From Victivallales bacterium (lineage in GTDB: Bacteria; Verrucomicrobiota; Lentisphaeria; Oligosphaerales; Lenti-02): DNA of 22,537 nucleotides. The position numbers were made by a program, and so were the translations under genes. The stretch is taken from contig JABGQJ010000035.1 in the NCBI GenBank assembly GCA_018648945.1, positions 1 through 22,537 on the forward strand, written 5' to 3'. This document shows, in pieces, positions 7,532-15,066 of this stretch; the stretch's first letter is position 1; the number at the start of each line of letters is the position of its first letter. The notes under the pieces are model-generated. The model ran no database searches. It saw only the letters and a program-made list of their open reading frames with translations, and was not told the DNA's origin.

Positions 7532-8608
7532 CTAGAGGCGGAACCCGAGGCCGACCATGGCCTGGGTGGCATCCAAGTCGACGTCAATGTCGTTGTCGTC
7601 GAGGTCGAACTTGGTGTAACGGAGTTGGGCATTGATGAACACGGTGTCGGTCACGAGGTACTTCACGCCGCCATGGGCGCCGTATTCCCACATGTGCTCG
7701 CTCTCGCCGGTTGTGATGTAGCCATAGCCACCATGGAGGCCGAGGTAGGGCACCAAGCGACCAAGGCCGCAGAAGTGGTAGTCCGCGCTCAGTTCGGCAC
7801 CAATGAGTAGGGTGTCCTCGTCCACGTCGCCAGCATCGATGACGTACATGCCGAGGGCGCCGACACCAACGGAGATGGCGTCGGTCACGAAGTACGCTGC
7901 GTTGCCGCTGGCGTTGATGGTGTGCGAATCCTGGTCATCGCCACCGGTGTCCGTGGTCGTCCAGTTGTAGCCGCCCGCGAAGCTAAGCTCGATGTCGCCC
8001 GCTTCGTACGGGGCAGGTTCGGCACCGCCGCCGGCACTCGCGTTGGCGCCTTCGCCAAAGTAGTAGCGGATGCCAAACAGAACCTGGAGCGTGTCCAGAT
8101 CCATTTCGGCCTCGTCCATCTCAAAGATGGTGTACTTGACCTGGGTGTCGAAGAACACATTCGCCGTGATCGGGTACTTGATACCGGCATGGGCACCGTA
8201 CATCAGCCCATCGTCGGTATCGTCGCCGGCTTCCATGTAGGCCCAGCCACCATGGATGCCCACATAGGGCACCGCGCAGCCAATGGCCGGAAGGTGGTAG
8301 CGCAGGTTCACCTCGAGCCCGAGGAGAGCGGCGTCTTCCTCTATGTCAGCAGCGTCAACCAGATAGGCGCCCATGACGCCAGCGCCGAGGGAGAGACCGT
8401 CGGTGAGGAAGTAGGAGAGATCCGCTTGCCCGACCAGGAAGTGGGCGTCCATGCCGTCCACATCGAGCTTGGTCCAGGTAGCGCCGAACCCCGCTTCATA
8501 CATCCCTTTCGACTGAAACGCTTCGCCAGCCTGTGACACGATGCCCATCAAGAGGGCTACCACCGCCACCCGAGAGACCCAAACAAAACCAGACCTCTTT
8601 GTACTCAT
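7532..8608 (-). CDS. Secreted tandem-repeat beta-barrel protein, probably outer membrane
   Basis: A 358-residue protein with a clear Sec signal peptide (basic STKR, hydrophobic core about 11-24, likely cleavage after an AxA-type site near residue 30). The mature part shows alternating hydrophobic/polar beta strands with many Gly and aromatic residues, as in OmpA/OmpW-like 8-strand barrels. It is an internal duplication: residues about 33-184 and 204-358 align, with paired words AYLVDAADIEEDAALLGLEVN and MYVIDAGDVDEDTLLIGAELS, VPYVGIHGGWAY and VPYLGLHGGYGY, YGAHAGIKY and YGAHGGVKY. A Gly/Ala/Pro-rich linker joins them. Surface loops are very acidic. The start at 8608 is set by an AAGGAG (8616-8621) and the signal peptide; the frame continues further upstream, but that part is not protein-like. 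No enzymatic or substrate role can be assigned. Confidence 0.86.
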   Translation of the reverse strand: MSTKRSGFVWVSRVAVVALLMGIVSQAGEAFQSKGMYEAGFGATWTKLDVDGMDAHFLVGQADLSYFLTDGLSLGAGVMGAYLVDAADIEEDAALLGLEVNLRYHLPAIGCAVPYVGIHGGWAYMEAGDDTDDGLMYGAHAGIKYPITANVFFDTQVKYTIFEMDEAEMDLDTLQVLFGIRYYFGEGANASAGGGAEPAPYEAGDIELSFAGGYNWTTTDTGGDDQDSHTINASGNAAYFVTDAISVGVGALGMYVIDAGDVDEDTLLIGAELSADYHFCGLGRLVPYLGLHGGYGYITTGESEHMWEYGAHGGVKYLVTDTVFINAQLRYTKFDLDDNDIDVDLDATQAMVGLGFRL

Positions 8609-8803
8609 CTCGTTACTCCTTCGTCCTGCTGCCTTGAACCTGCCTAGCCCCTGACGCGTCCACCCAGGTGACGCCGACCAGGATGCCAAAGCCCGAATAC
8701 CGCAGAAAGTACCATCCGTGAATGGGGGATGCAAGAGCACGGGTGCGGTTTTTCTGGCACCGGTCTCGGCCAGCCCTGTCCAGACCGCCCCCCAACCCTC
8801 CGA

Positions 8804-9538
8804 TCAGGCCCCCCCAAGCGCCTTCCAGAGGAGCATGAGGGCGGAGCCGATGAGCACGGTGTGGATGACCACCCGGAAGTGCTCCTTCTTTACGCGCTTC
8901 GCCAGCAGGCTGCCGAGGGTGATCCCCACGAAGACGCTGGGCAGCGACCAGAGGAACAGGTGGACGACTTGGTCGGTCCACAGCCCCTTGGCAGCGTGCC
9001 CGACCAGGATGAACAGTCCGGCAGGCAGGAAGAACCCCTGGAGTGTGGCGCGGAACTTCTCCGGATTCCAGCCCCGCATGGTGCCGTAGATCACGATGGG
9101 GGGGCCATTGGCGTTGCACGCCCCGCCGATCACCCCCGACACGAACCCCGCCAGGTACGCCCAGTTCTCGTTCTTCAGATGGGCCAGACGCGGCCGGCAA
9201 AGGTCATAGACGGAGTAGGACAGGATGAAGATGGCGAGGCCGATTCGCAGCCCCGGCCCCTCGACGCTTGTCAGTAGCTTGAGCCCGATGTAGACGCCTG
9301 GAGCTGAGGCCAGCAGCAGCCGCCACGCGGATCGGATATGCACCTGGCGCCAGTTGGTGACGAGCATGAGCACGGCCATCAGGATCGCCGTCATCGCGAC
9401 CAACGGCGAGGCGACCTTCATGTCGATCACCAGCGCTAGCAGAGGCATGGCGACCAAGGCGTTGCCAAACCCGGTCAGCCCCCGCACGAAGGTGGCCACG
9501 AAGACGATGCCGATGACTTGTAGTGTGACTGGATCCAT
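8804..9538 (-). CDS. TauE/SafE-family membrane transporter (sulfite exporter type)
   Basis: A 244-residue, highly hydrophobic protein with about eight membrane segments, the usual size and shape of TauE/SafE (DUF81) proteins. The family's duplicated pattern is visible: FVRGLTGFGNALVAMPLL near residue 17 in the first half and AGFVSGVIGGACNANGPPIVIYG near residue 126 in the second half. Members export small anions such as sulfite, sulfoacetate or other organosulfur compounds, but most are uncharacterised, so the substrate here is open. The ATG at 9538 is chosen because the first membrane segment begins right after it; the in-frame extension upstream is low-complexity and not membrane-like. It is transcribed divergently from the FGGY kinase with a 154-base gap. 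Confidence 0.88.
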   Translation of the reverse strand: MDPVTLQVIGIVFVATFVRGLTGFGNALVAMPLLALVIDMKVASPLVAMTAILMAVLMLVTNWRQVHIRSAWRLLLASAPGVYIGLKLLTSVEGPGLRIGLAIFILSYSVYDLCRPRLAHLKNENWAYLAGFVSGVIGGACNANGPPIVIYGTMRGWNPEKFRATLQGFFLPAGLFILVGHAAKGLWTDQVVHLFLWSLPSVFVGITLGSLLAKRVKKEHFRVVIHTVLIGSALMLLWKALGGA

Positions 9539-9692
9539 GGTGATGTTTCTGCGGGCGCGGCAGTGCACCGGCGGAGCCCGCAACCATAGCGGCCCCCAAC
9601 CACATGTCGAGCTTCGAGCGGCGGTTGGTCGGTTGGTGCCGTTGGGGGTAGGGTAGGGCGTGTGAAACCCATCTCGCGCGAGGAGTTCGTCC

Positions 9693-11186
9693 ATGCTGCT
9701 AGGTATCGATCTGGGCACGTCGTCGCTCAAGGCGGTGCTGTTTGATCCGGAGGCGGGCACCATCCTCGCCCAGGCCAAGGTCGCCATCGAGATCGAGATG
9801 CCGACCCCGGAACGGGCGGAAGCGGATCCCGAGGGGTTGTGGCAGGCCCTGGTGGCGGTGCTGGCCCAGTTGCGCGCTTCGCAACCGGTGGCCTTTGTGG
9901 CGATACAAGGCGTGGGCCTGAGCACGATCTTCCCAGCCTTGGTGCCGATGGATGAAGCGGGGAGGCCGTTGACTCCGGCTCTGCTGTATTGCGACCATCG
10001 CGCTCAGGCTCAGGCCCAGGCCTTTGCCGAAGCGTTTGGCGTGGCGGAACTGGAGCGGCGGACGGGGAACCGGTTCACCCCAGGCACGACGACTTTGCCG
10101 GGGATCCTCTGGCTGCGGGACGAAGAGCCGGAGGTCTTCGCCCGAACTCGGATATTCGGCCAGATCGAGACCTATCTGGTGCACCGCCTGACCGGCGAGT
10201 TCGTGGTCGATGCCAGCCACCAGTCCCTCTCCGGCATGGCCGCTCCAGGGAACGAGCTGCGGTATGACGAAGCGATTCTGACGGCGGCGGGCCTGAGTGC
10301 CGACCGCTTGCCCAGGCCGTTGGGCTCGACTGAGGTGGCCGGTTCCGTAACTTCTGAAGCATCCGCACTGTGCGGCTTACCCACAGGGACGCCGGTCGTG
10401 GCGGGGTGCGGGGACGCGCCGTTGGCGACGCTGGGTGGCGGCATTCATGGCCCGGGGAAGCTGTTTGTCAGTGCGGGGACAACGGATTGCCTGATGATCA
10501 CCGCAGACCACCCGCCGCGCAATCCGGTGTTCTGCAACATCCATGCGCCCGTGCCGGGCCTGTGGGTCGTGAACGGCACGATGAGCACCGCGGGGGCGTC
10601 GGTGAAGTGGTTCCAGGAGGAGTTTCTGCCTTGTTCGCTGGCCGAGATGACTGGCTGGGCCGAGACGGCGGCACCGGGCTCGAACGGGCTCGTGTTCCTG
10701 CCTTATCTGCAGGGGGAACGGACGCCGTGGTGGGACCCGCAGGCGCGCGGGGCGTTCTTCGGCTTGGCTCTGGGCACCGGCCGCGCCGAAGCCTGCCGGG
10801 CGGTGTTCGAGGGGATTGCCTGCGGCTGGCGGCAGATCGTCGGCCTGCTCGAAGAGGAATGCGGCCTGCATGCCCCCGAGGTGGTGACCGTTGGTGGCGG
10901 CAGCACGAATGACTTGCTGAACCGGATCAAGGCGACCATGCTGGACCGCCCCATCCGCTCCCTTTCGTTCACCGAGATCACCAGCCTGGGGGCCGCCCTG
11001 ATCGCGGGCATTGGCGCGGGTGTCTACGCCTCCGCCGCCGAAGCGTGCGCGAGCACCGAGCACCTGCGCTCCAGCCAGGCGTTCCACCCCGTCCCCGAGT
11101 GGCGCGAGGCTTGCCAGAACTGCTACGACACCTACGTTCAGCTCTACCCGGCCCTGCAGCCACTGTTCGCATCAGCGGGAAGCTAG
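9693..11186 (+). CDS. FGGY-family carbohydrate kinase, xylulokinase-like
   Basis: A 497-residue cytoplasmic sugar kinase. The N-terminal phosphate-binding loop reads GIDLGTSSLKAVLFD (4-18), and the substrate-site motif CDHR is at 100-103. The catalytic aspartate is D241 in GCGDAPLATLGGG, and the C-terminal ATPase half has VFEGIACGW (371-379) and VGGGSTNDLLNRIKATMLDRP (400-420). Length and the LQGERTPWWDP segment (339-349) fit the xylulokinase branch, but FGGY kinases for other pentoses, hexoses and polyols look alike, so the sugar is not fixed. A GAGGAG lies about 7 bases before the ATG. It heads an apparent operon with the esterase gene (48-base gap) and the sigma-54 activator gene (14-base gap). 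Confidence 0.92.
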   Translation: MLLGIDLGTSSLKAVLFDPEAGTILAQAKVAIEIEMPTPERAEADPEGLWQALVAVLAQLRASQPVAFVAIQGVGLSTIFPALVPMDEAGRPLTPALLYCDHRAQAQAQAFAEAFGVAELERRTGNRFTPGTTTLPGILWLRDEEPEVFARTRIFGQIETYLVHRLTGEFVVDASHQSLSGMAAPGNELRYDEAILTAAGLSADRLPRPLGSTEVAGSVTSEASALCGLPTGTPVVAGCGDAPLATLGGGIHGPGKLFVSAGTTDCLMITADHPPRNPVFCNIHAPVPGLWVVNGTMSTAGASVKWFQEEFLPCSLAEMTGWAETAAPGSNGLVFLPYLQGERTPWWDPQARGAFFGLALGTGRAEACRAVFEGIACGWRQIVGLLEEECGLHAPEVVTVGGGSTNDLLNRIKATMLDRPIRSLSFTEITSLGAALIAGIGAGVYASAAEACASTEHLRSSQAFHPVPEWREACQNCYDTYVQLYPALQPLFASAGS

Positions 11187-11234
11187 CCTGGCCGCGCGAG
11201 ATCCGCCTGCCCTTGCCCCCACGGAGAACTGACC

Positions 11235-12539
11235 ATGCGCCTTTTTGCCCTCGCTTCACTTCTCGCCACGCTCCTCGTGGCCGCCCCTAAGATCGCCTTC
11301 CAGGCGAAGCCCGACCGGGCGGATGGGAAGTACGCCCCCGGCGAAACCGTGACCTGGACCATCGCGGTCACGGCAGACGAGAAACCGGCGGCGGGGAAGA
11401 TCTCCTTCGACCTTCGTCAGGGCGGGGTGAAGACGATCCGGAAGGGCGAGTTGGCGTTGGTTGACGGCAAGGCGACGCTGACCGCTAGTCTGGACCAGCC
11501 CGGCTGGCTGATGACCTATCTCAGCTACAAGCCTGCAGGCGGCAAGAGAGTCTTGCGCGACTACGCGGGAGCGATTTTCGGCGCGGAGAAGATCGGGCCT
11601 TCCGCGCCCGAACCCGAGGACTTCGATGCGTTCTGGCGGGCGAAGATCGCCGAATTGCACAAGATCCCGATGAACGCCAAACTCACGCCTGTCAAGACCA
11701 AGGGCCCCAATGTCGAAGCGTGGCGGATCACGCTGGACAACGTCTGGGGCACCCGCGTGCAGGGCGTGATCGCCCGCCCGAAGGGCAAGAAGAGCCTGCC
11801 GGCTTGCCTGGTCGTCGAAGGGGCTGGTGTGCGTGGCCTGAGCCCGCGCGGCGCGATCTGGCGTGCCAAGGGCGGCTGGCTGGTCATGCACATTATTGCT
11901 CACGACATTGCGCCGGACCAGCCCAAGGCGTTCTACGACGAACTCTCGAAGACCAAGCTCAAGAACTACCCGCTGTTCGGGCGGGAGGACCGGGAGAAGA
12001 GCTACTTTCTGCGCATGCTGCTCGCCTGCCGACGGTCGCTCGACTACTTGGTCGAACGCCCGGAGTGGGACGGCAAACGCCTGTTGGTGACCGGCGGCAG
12101 CCAGGGCGGCTACCAGTCCATCGCCTCGGCCGGGCTGCATCCCAAAGTGACGCACATTGTCATCAGCGTGCCCGCTGGCTGCGACCACACAGGGCACCTC
12201 GTGGGCCGGCAACCGGGCTGGCCGGGCTGGAACACCCGGTCTTCAGCGGAGATCAAGGACCAAGCCGCCGCCCTGGCCACCAGCAAGTATTTTGACTGCG
12301 TGAACTTCGCCAAGCGGGCCAAGTGTGCCTCGCTCGTTGGCGTCGGGCTGGTGGACCGCACCTGCCCGGCTCCAGGCATCTTCGCCATGTTCAATGAGTT
12401 GGCCGCTCCGAAGCGGATCGTCTCCATGCCGGATGTGGGGCATGGGGGCGTGTACCACTCCCGCCGCGGTGAGTACAGCCGCTGGGCCGGGCTCTGGCAG
12501 CAGGCGATCCTGGCAGGGAAGCCGGTACCAGCCGAATAG
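11235..12539 (+). CDS. Secreted acetylxylan esterase/cephalosporin-C deacetylase-like (AXE1) alpha/beta hydrolase
   Basis: A 434-residue exported protein. It has a short signal peptide (1-17, ending VAA), then an immunoglobulin-like beta domain (about 20-115), a DFDAFW linker typical of the AXE1 family, and an alpha/beta-hydrolase domain. The catalytic triad is visible: S289 in GGSQGG, D374 in GLVDRTCP and H403 in VGHGG, in the order and spacing of AXE1 enzymes. These remove acetyl groups from xylan or oligosaccharides, and related proteins with an N-terminal beta domain are common in planctomycete- and verrucomicrobia-like genomes. GGAG precedes the ATG at a normal distance. The position between a sugar kinase and a regulator supports a carbohydrate role. 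Another ester substrate cannot be excluded. Confidence 0.88.
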   Translation: MRLFALASLLATLLVAAPKIAFQAKPDRADGKYAPGETVTWTIAVTADEKPAAGKISFDLRQGGVKTIRKGELALVDGKATLTASLDQPGWLMTYLSYKPAGGKRVLRDYAGAIFGAEKIGPSAPEPEDFDAFWRAKIAELHKIPMNAKLTPVKTKGPNVEAWRITLDNVWGTRVQGVIARPKGKKSLPACLVVEGAGVRGLSPRGAIWRAKGGWLVMHIIAHDIAPDQPKAFYDELSKTKLKNYPLFGREDREKSYFLRMLLACRRSLDYLVERPEWDGKRLLVTGGSQGGYQSIASAGLHPKVTHIVISVPAGCDHTGHLVGRQPGWPGWNTRSSAEIKDQAAALATSKYFDCVNFAKRAKCASLVGVGLVDRTCPAPGIFAMFNELAAPKRIVSMPDVGHGGVYHSRRGEYSRWAGLWQQAILAGKPVPAE

Positions 12540-12553
12540 GGAGATACCTCGCC

Positions 12554-14107
12554 ATGCCCGTTCTCACGACCGAAGAGACCGCCTTCGCCGAGGCCGTCGG
12601 CGCCCTGACCTACTGCAACCCATTCCTACCGGAGCGCATCGAGGCGGAGAAGGTTGCGGCCGGAGCCGCGTTCATCCCCCATGGCGACGTCTGGAGCGTG
12701 AAGGCGGGCGACGATGCCGAAGCCCCGAACATCCGCACCATCTCGGCCAAGGTGGAGAAGGTGACCGCCGCCATCTGCGCCCGCCTCCATGCGGTGGATG
12801 CCAAACCCACCCGTCGGGAGCTCTCGCTCTATCGCGACCTGGTGGTCTACACCCTCTACTATCGCTTTGTGGATGAGTTGCTGGAACTGGTCAAGCGTGG
12901 GTTGGACCCGATGACCGAACGCCTGGACTGCCCCACGCTCTACCGGCGTTTCAACCGGGACTGTCGAGAGCTTCTCGAATTGCCCGGCGTGCATCTGCCC
13001 GACGAGGACATCGCCCACTTCTTCGCCTGCCAGTACCAGATCCGCCGAGCCTTCCACCTCACATTCCACTGGATCGTGGGGGGGTCTATGGCGACGGCTC
13101 GCCTCCGCGCCTCCGTGTGGCAATCGGTCTTCACCCACGACATGCGCCGCTACCGGCGGTCGCTCTATGACCGAATGGGCGATCTGCCCGTGCTGATCAC
13201 CGGCGCCTCGGGCACGGGCAAGGAGTTGGTGGCCAAGAGCATTGCCATGAGCCGCTACATCCCCTTCGATCCCAAGTCGGGGAGCTTCGCGGATATCCCG
13301 GGCCGGGACTTCTTTGGCATCAATCTCTCGGCCATCACGCCCACACTGGTGGAATCGGCCCTGTTCGGACACCGCCGGGGGGCTTTTACGGGTGCCTTGG
13401 AGGACCGCGATGGCTGGCTGCAGACCTGCGGCCCCCACGGGACGGTCTTCCTGGACGAGATCGGGGAGATCACTCGCGATCTTCAAGTCAAGCTCCTGCG
13501 CGTGCTTGAGAGCCGAGTGTTTCAGCGCGTCGGTGATGTCCAGGAGTTCCCCTTCCAGGGCAAGCTCACCGCCGCCACCAACCGCGATCTCGGTGTGGAA
13601 ATCGAGTCCGGCCGGTTCCGCGCCGACCTCTACTATCGGCTCTGCGGCGACCTCATCCGCACCCCCTCGCTCCGCGAGCAGATCGGCGACAGCCCGGCCG
13701 AGCTCCGCAACCTGACTCTCTTCGTCGCCGGGAAGCTGGTGCCCGAGGCGGAGGCCGATGACCTTGCGGAGGACGTGCTGCACTGGATCGAGAACCACTT
13801 GGGGACCGACTACCCCTGGCCAGGCAATGTGCGTGAGCTGGAGCAATGCGTGCGCAATGTGCTCGTGCGCGGCGAGTACCAGCCTCTGAAGCGTCCCAAA
13901 CGCCCGACGGGTGCCATGACCGAGTTCCTGGAAGAGGTCCGCACCGGACGTCTGAGTCTGGATCGGCTCACCGAGCTGTACATCACGCTCGTCTACCAAC
14001 AGGACCAGAACTTCGTCCACGCGGCCGAAGCCATGGGCATCGACCGCCGCACGGTCAAGGCCCGTCTCGACCGCGAGTTTCTGCGCGGGTTGGCTGCCGA
14101 CGCGTAG
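12554..14107 (+). CDS. Sigma-54-dependent transcriptional activator with uncharacterised N-terminal domain
   Basis: A 517-residue bacterial enhancer-binding protein. Residues 1 to about 200 are an unrecognised, largely helical region: not a response-regulator receiver (no conserved phosphoacceptor pattern), and no GAF or PAS signature that I can see. The AAA+ domain has Walker A (GASGTGKE, 217-224), the sigma-54-contacting GAFTGA loop (276-281), Walker B (TVFLDEIGE, 297-305), the RADLYYRL arginine-finger segment (356-363) and PWPGNVRELE (421-430). The C-terminus has a Fis-type helix-turn-helix (about 486-507, HAAEAMGIDRRTVKARL). It therefore should activate RpoN promoters using ATP. It follows the esterase gene by 14 bases and is probably cotranscribed, which suggests control of local sugar genes. 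I found no strict -24/-12 element in the intergenic stretches by eye. Confidence 0.92.
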   Translation: MPVLTTEETAFAEAVGALTYCNPFLPERIEAEKVAAGAAFIPHGDVWSVKAGDDAEAPNIRTISAKVEKVTAAICARLHAVDAKPTRRELSLYRDLVVYTLYYRFVDELLELVKRGLDPMTERLDCPTLYRRFNRDCRELLELPGVHLPDEDIAHFFACQYQIRRAFHLTFHWIVGGSMATARLRASVWQSVFTHDMRRYRRSLYDRMGDLPVLITGASGTGKELVAKSIAMSRYIPFDPKSGSFADIPGRDFFGINLSAITPTLVESALFGHRRGAFTGALEDRDGWLQTCGPHGTVFLDEIGEITRDLQVKLLRVLESRVFQRVGDVQEFPFQGKLTAATNRDLGVEIESGRFRADLYYRLCGDLIRTPSLREQIGDSPAELRNLTLFVAGKLVPEAEADDLAEDVLHWIENHLGTDYPWPGNVRELEQCVRNVLVRGEYQPLKRPKRPTGAMTEFLEEVRTGRLSLDRLTELYITLVYQQDQNFVHAAEAMGIDRRTVKARLDREFLRGLAADA

Positions 14108-14122
14108 CGGCCCCGCGTTCGT

Positions 14123-14911
14123 TCAGTAGGAGAATACCGAGAGATCGTTCTTGGTGCGCAGCACCTGCTCGAGCGTCATACAACGCTCGCGGTCGACACC
14201 GAGGGTCTCGCGGAACTTGTCCAGCAAGGTCACCTCGGTGGATCGCAGGCGGCCATCGACCATGGCGAGTTCGTAGAGATTGGCCAGCAGGCACTGTTTC
14301 TGCGGCTCGTCCAGAACCCCTTCTCCAAGGCGCGCCAGCAGCCCATCCACCCCGAGTGCGCGCAGCAGCACTCCGCCTTGCTCAATCATCGCTGGTCGCT
14401 CAATCAGGCGCTCCACCAACCGCAGTTCCTCCTCGCAGACGAGATCGTCCGCCTGCAGCATCGCCTGGAGGGCGGCACTGAGCACGAGCACCGGCGAGAG
14501 CTCGTCCGGAATGAGATCGACCTTGGGCGCCATCTTCTCTTTGGCCTTCACGCTCAGATCCTTGCCTGCGAGCTGGCGAGTTTTCAGCCACAGGACGCAC
14601 AGTTCCTCGGCTGGTCCCGAACTATACGAGGGGATCGCCACATCGTAGGTGCACTCGGCCACGGTCCACACCAGCCGCCGTTCCGGTGCCGTTCCCTCGA
14701 CGCTCAGCCCCGTCACTTCCACCAATTCATGCAGCGTGGTCTGCCAGTCCGATCCGAGACGGCGGGAGACGACGACCAACTGCGGAGGCGCGGCGATGAC
14801 ATGGGCCTCGCCCGCTGCACCATTCACGTCGCCCAGGGCGCGCACTGCCAGCGTGGGGCTGGCGCACTTCTTGGCTCGCAGTTGCTCGGCGACTTCGTTG
14901 GGTAGAAACAT
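14123..14911 (-). CDS. TerB-like domain protein of unknown function
   Basis: A 262-residue cytoplasmic protein without signal peptide or membrane segment. The C-terminal half (about 140-245) matches the TerB fold in pattern: two helical repeats with acidic motifs (QADDLVCEEE at 153-162, MVDGRLRSTE at 217-226) that in TerB bind metal. The N-terminal part (about 20-110) is beta-rich and might be a PH-like domain, but I cannot name it. The ATG at 14911 is preferred over the in-frame ATG at 14929 because an AGGGGG ribosome-binding site lies between them, 5 bases before 14911. The gene meets the sigma-54 activator tail-to-tail with only 15 bases between stops and no room for a terminator. A stress or signalling role is possible; a role in tellurite resistance is not implied. 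Confidence 0.8.
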   Translation of the reverse strand: MFLPNEVAEQLRAKKCASPTLAVRALGDVNGAAGEAHVIAAPPQLVVVSRRLGSDWQTTLHELVEVTGLSVEGTAPERRLVWTVAECTYDVAIPSYSSGPAEELCVLWLKTRQLAGKDLSVKAKEKMAPKVDLIPDELSPVLVLSAALQAMLQADDLVCEEELRLVERLIERPAMIEQGGVLLRALGVDGLLARLGEGVLDEPQKQCLLANLYELAMVDGRLRSTEVTLLDKFRETLGVDRERCMTLEQVLRTKNDLSVFSY

Positions 14912-15066
14912 GAGCTCCCCCTTAGGCAAACAAGCAAGATTGTCCTGAAATGGTATCCTCTGGTCGGAGAGAATGCACGTTACACCAACATAGAATCATT
15001 GGAATGGGCGTCTCGTAGGGTCATCGCCGTCCGCCCCTCCACGGCACAATTCAGAGGAAACGCGTC

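Noticed and set aside
8609..8740. 44-codon N-terminal extension of the barrel gene
   Set aside because: The in-frame ATG at 8740 would bury the signal peptide; the AAGGAG at 8616-8621 and the signal peptide both support the start at 8608.
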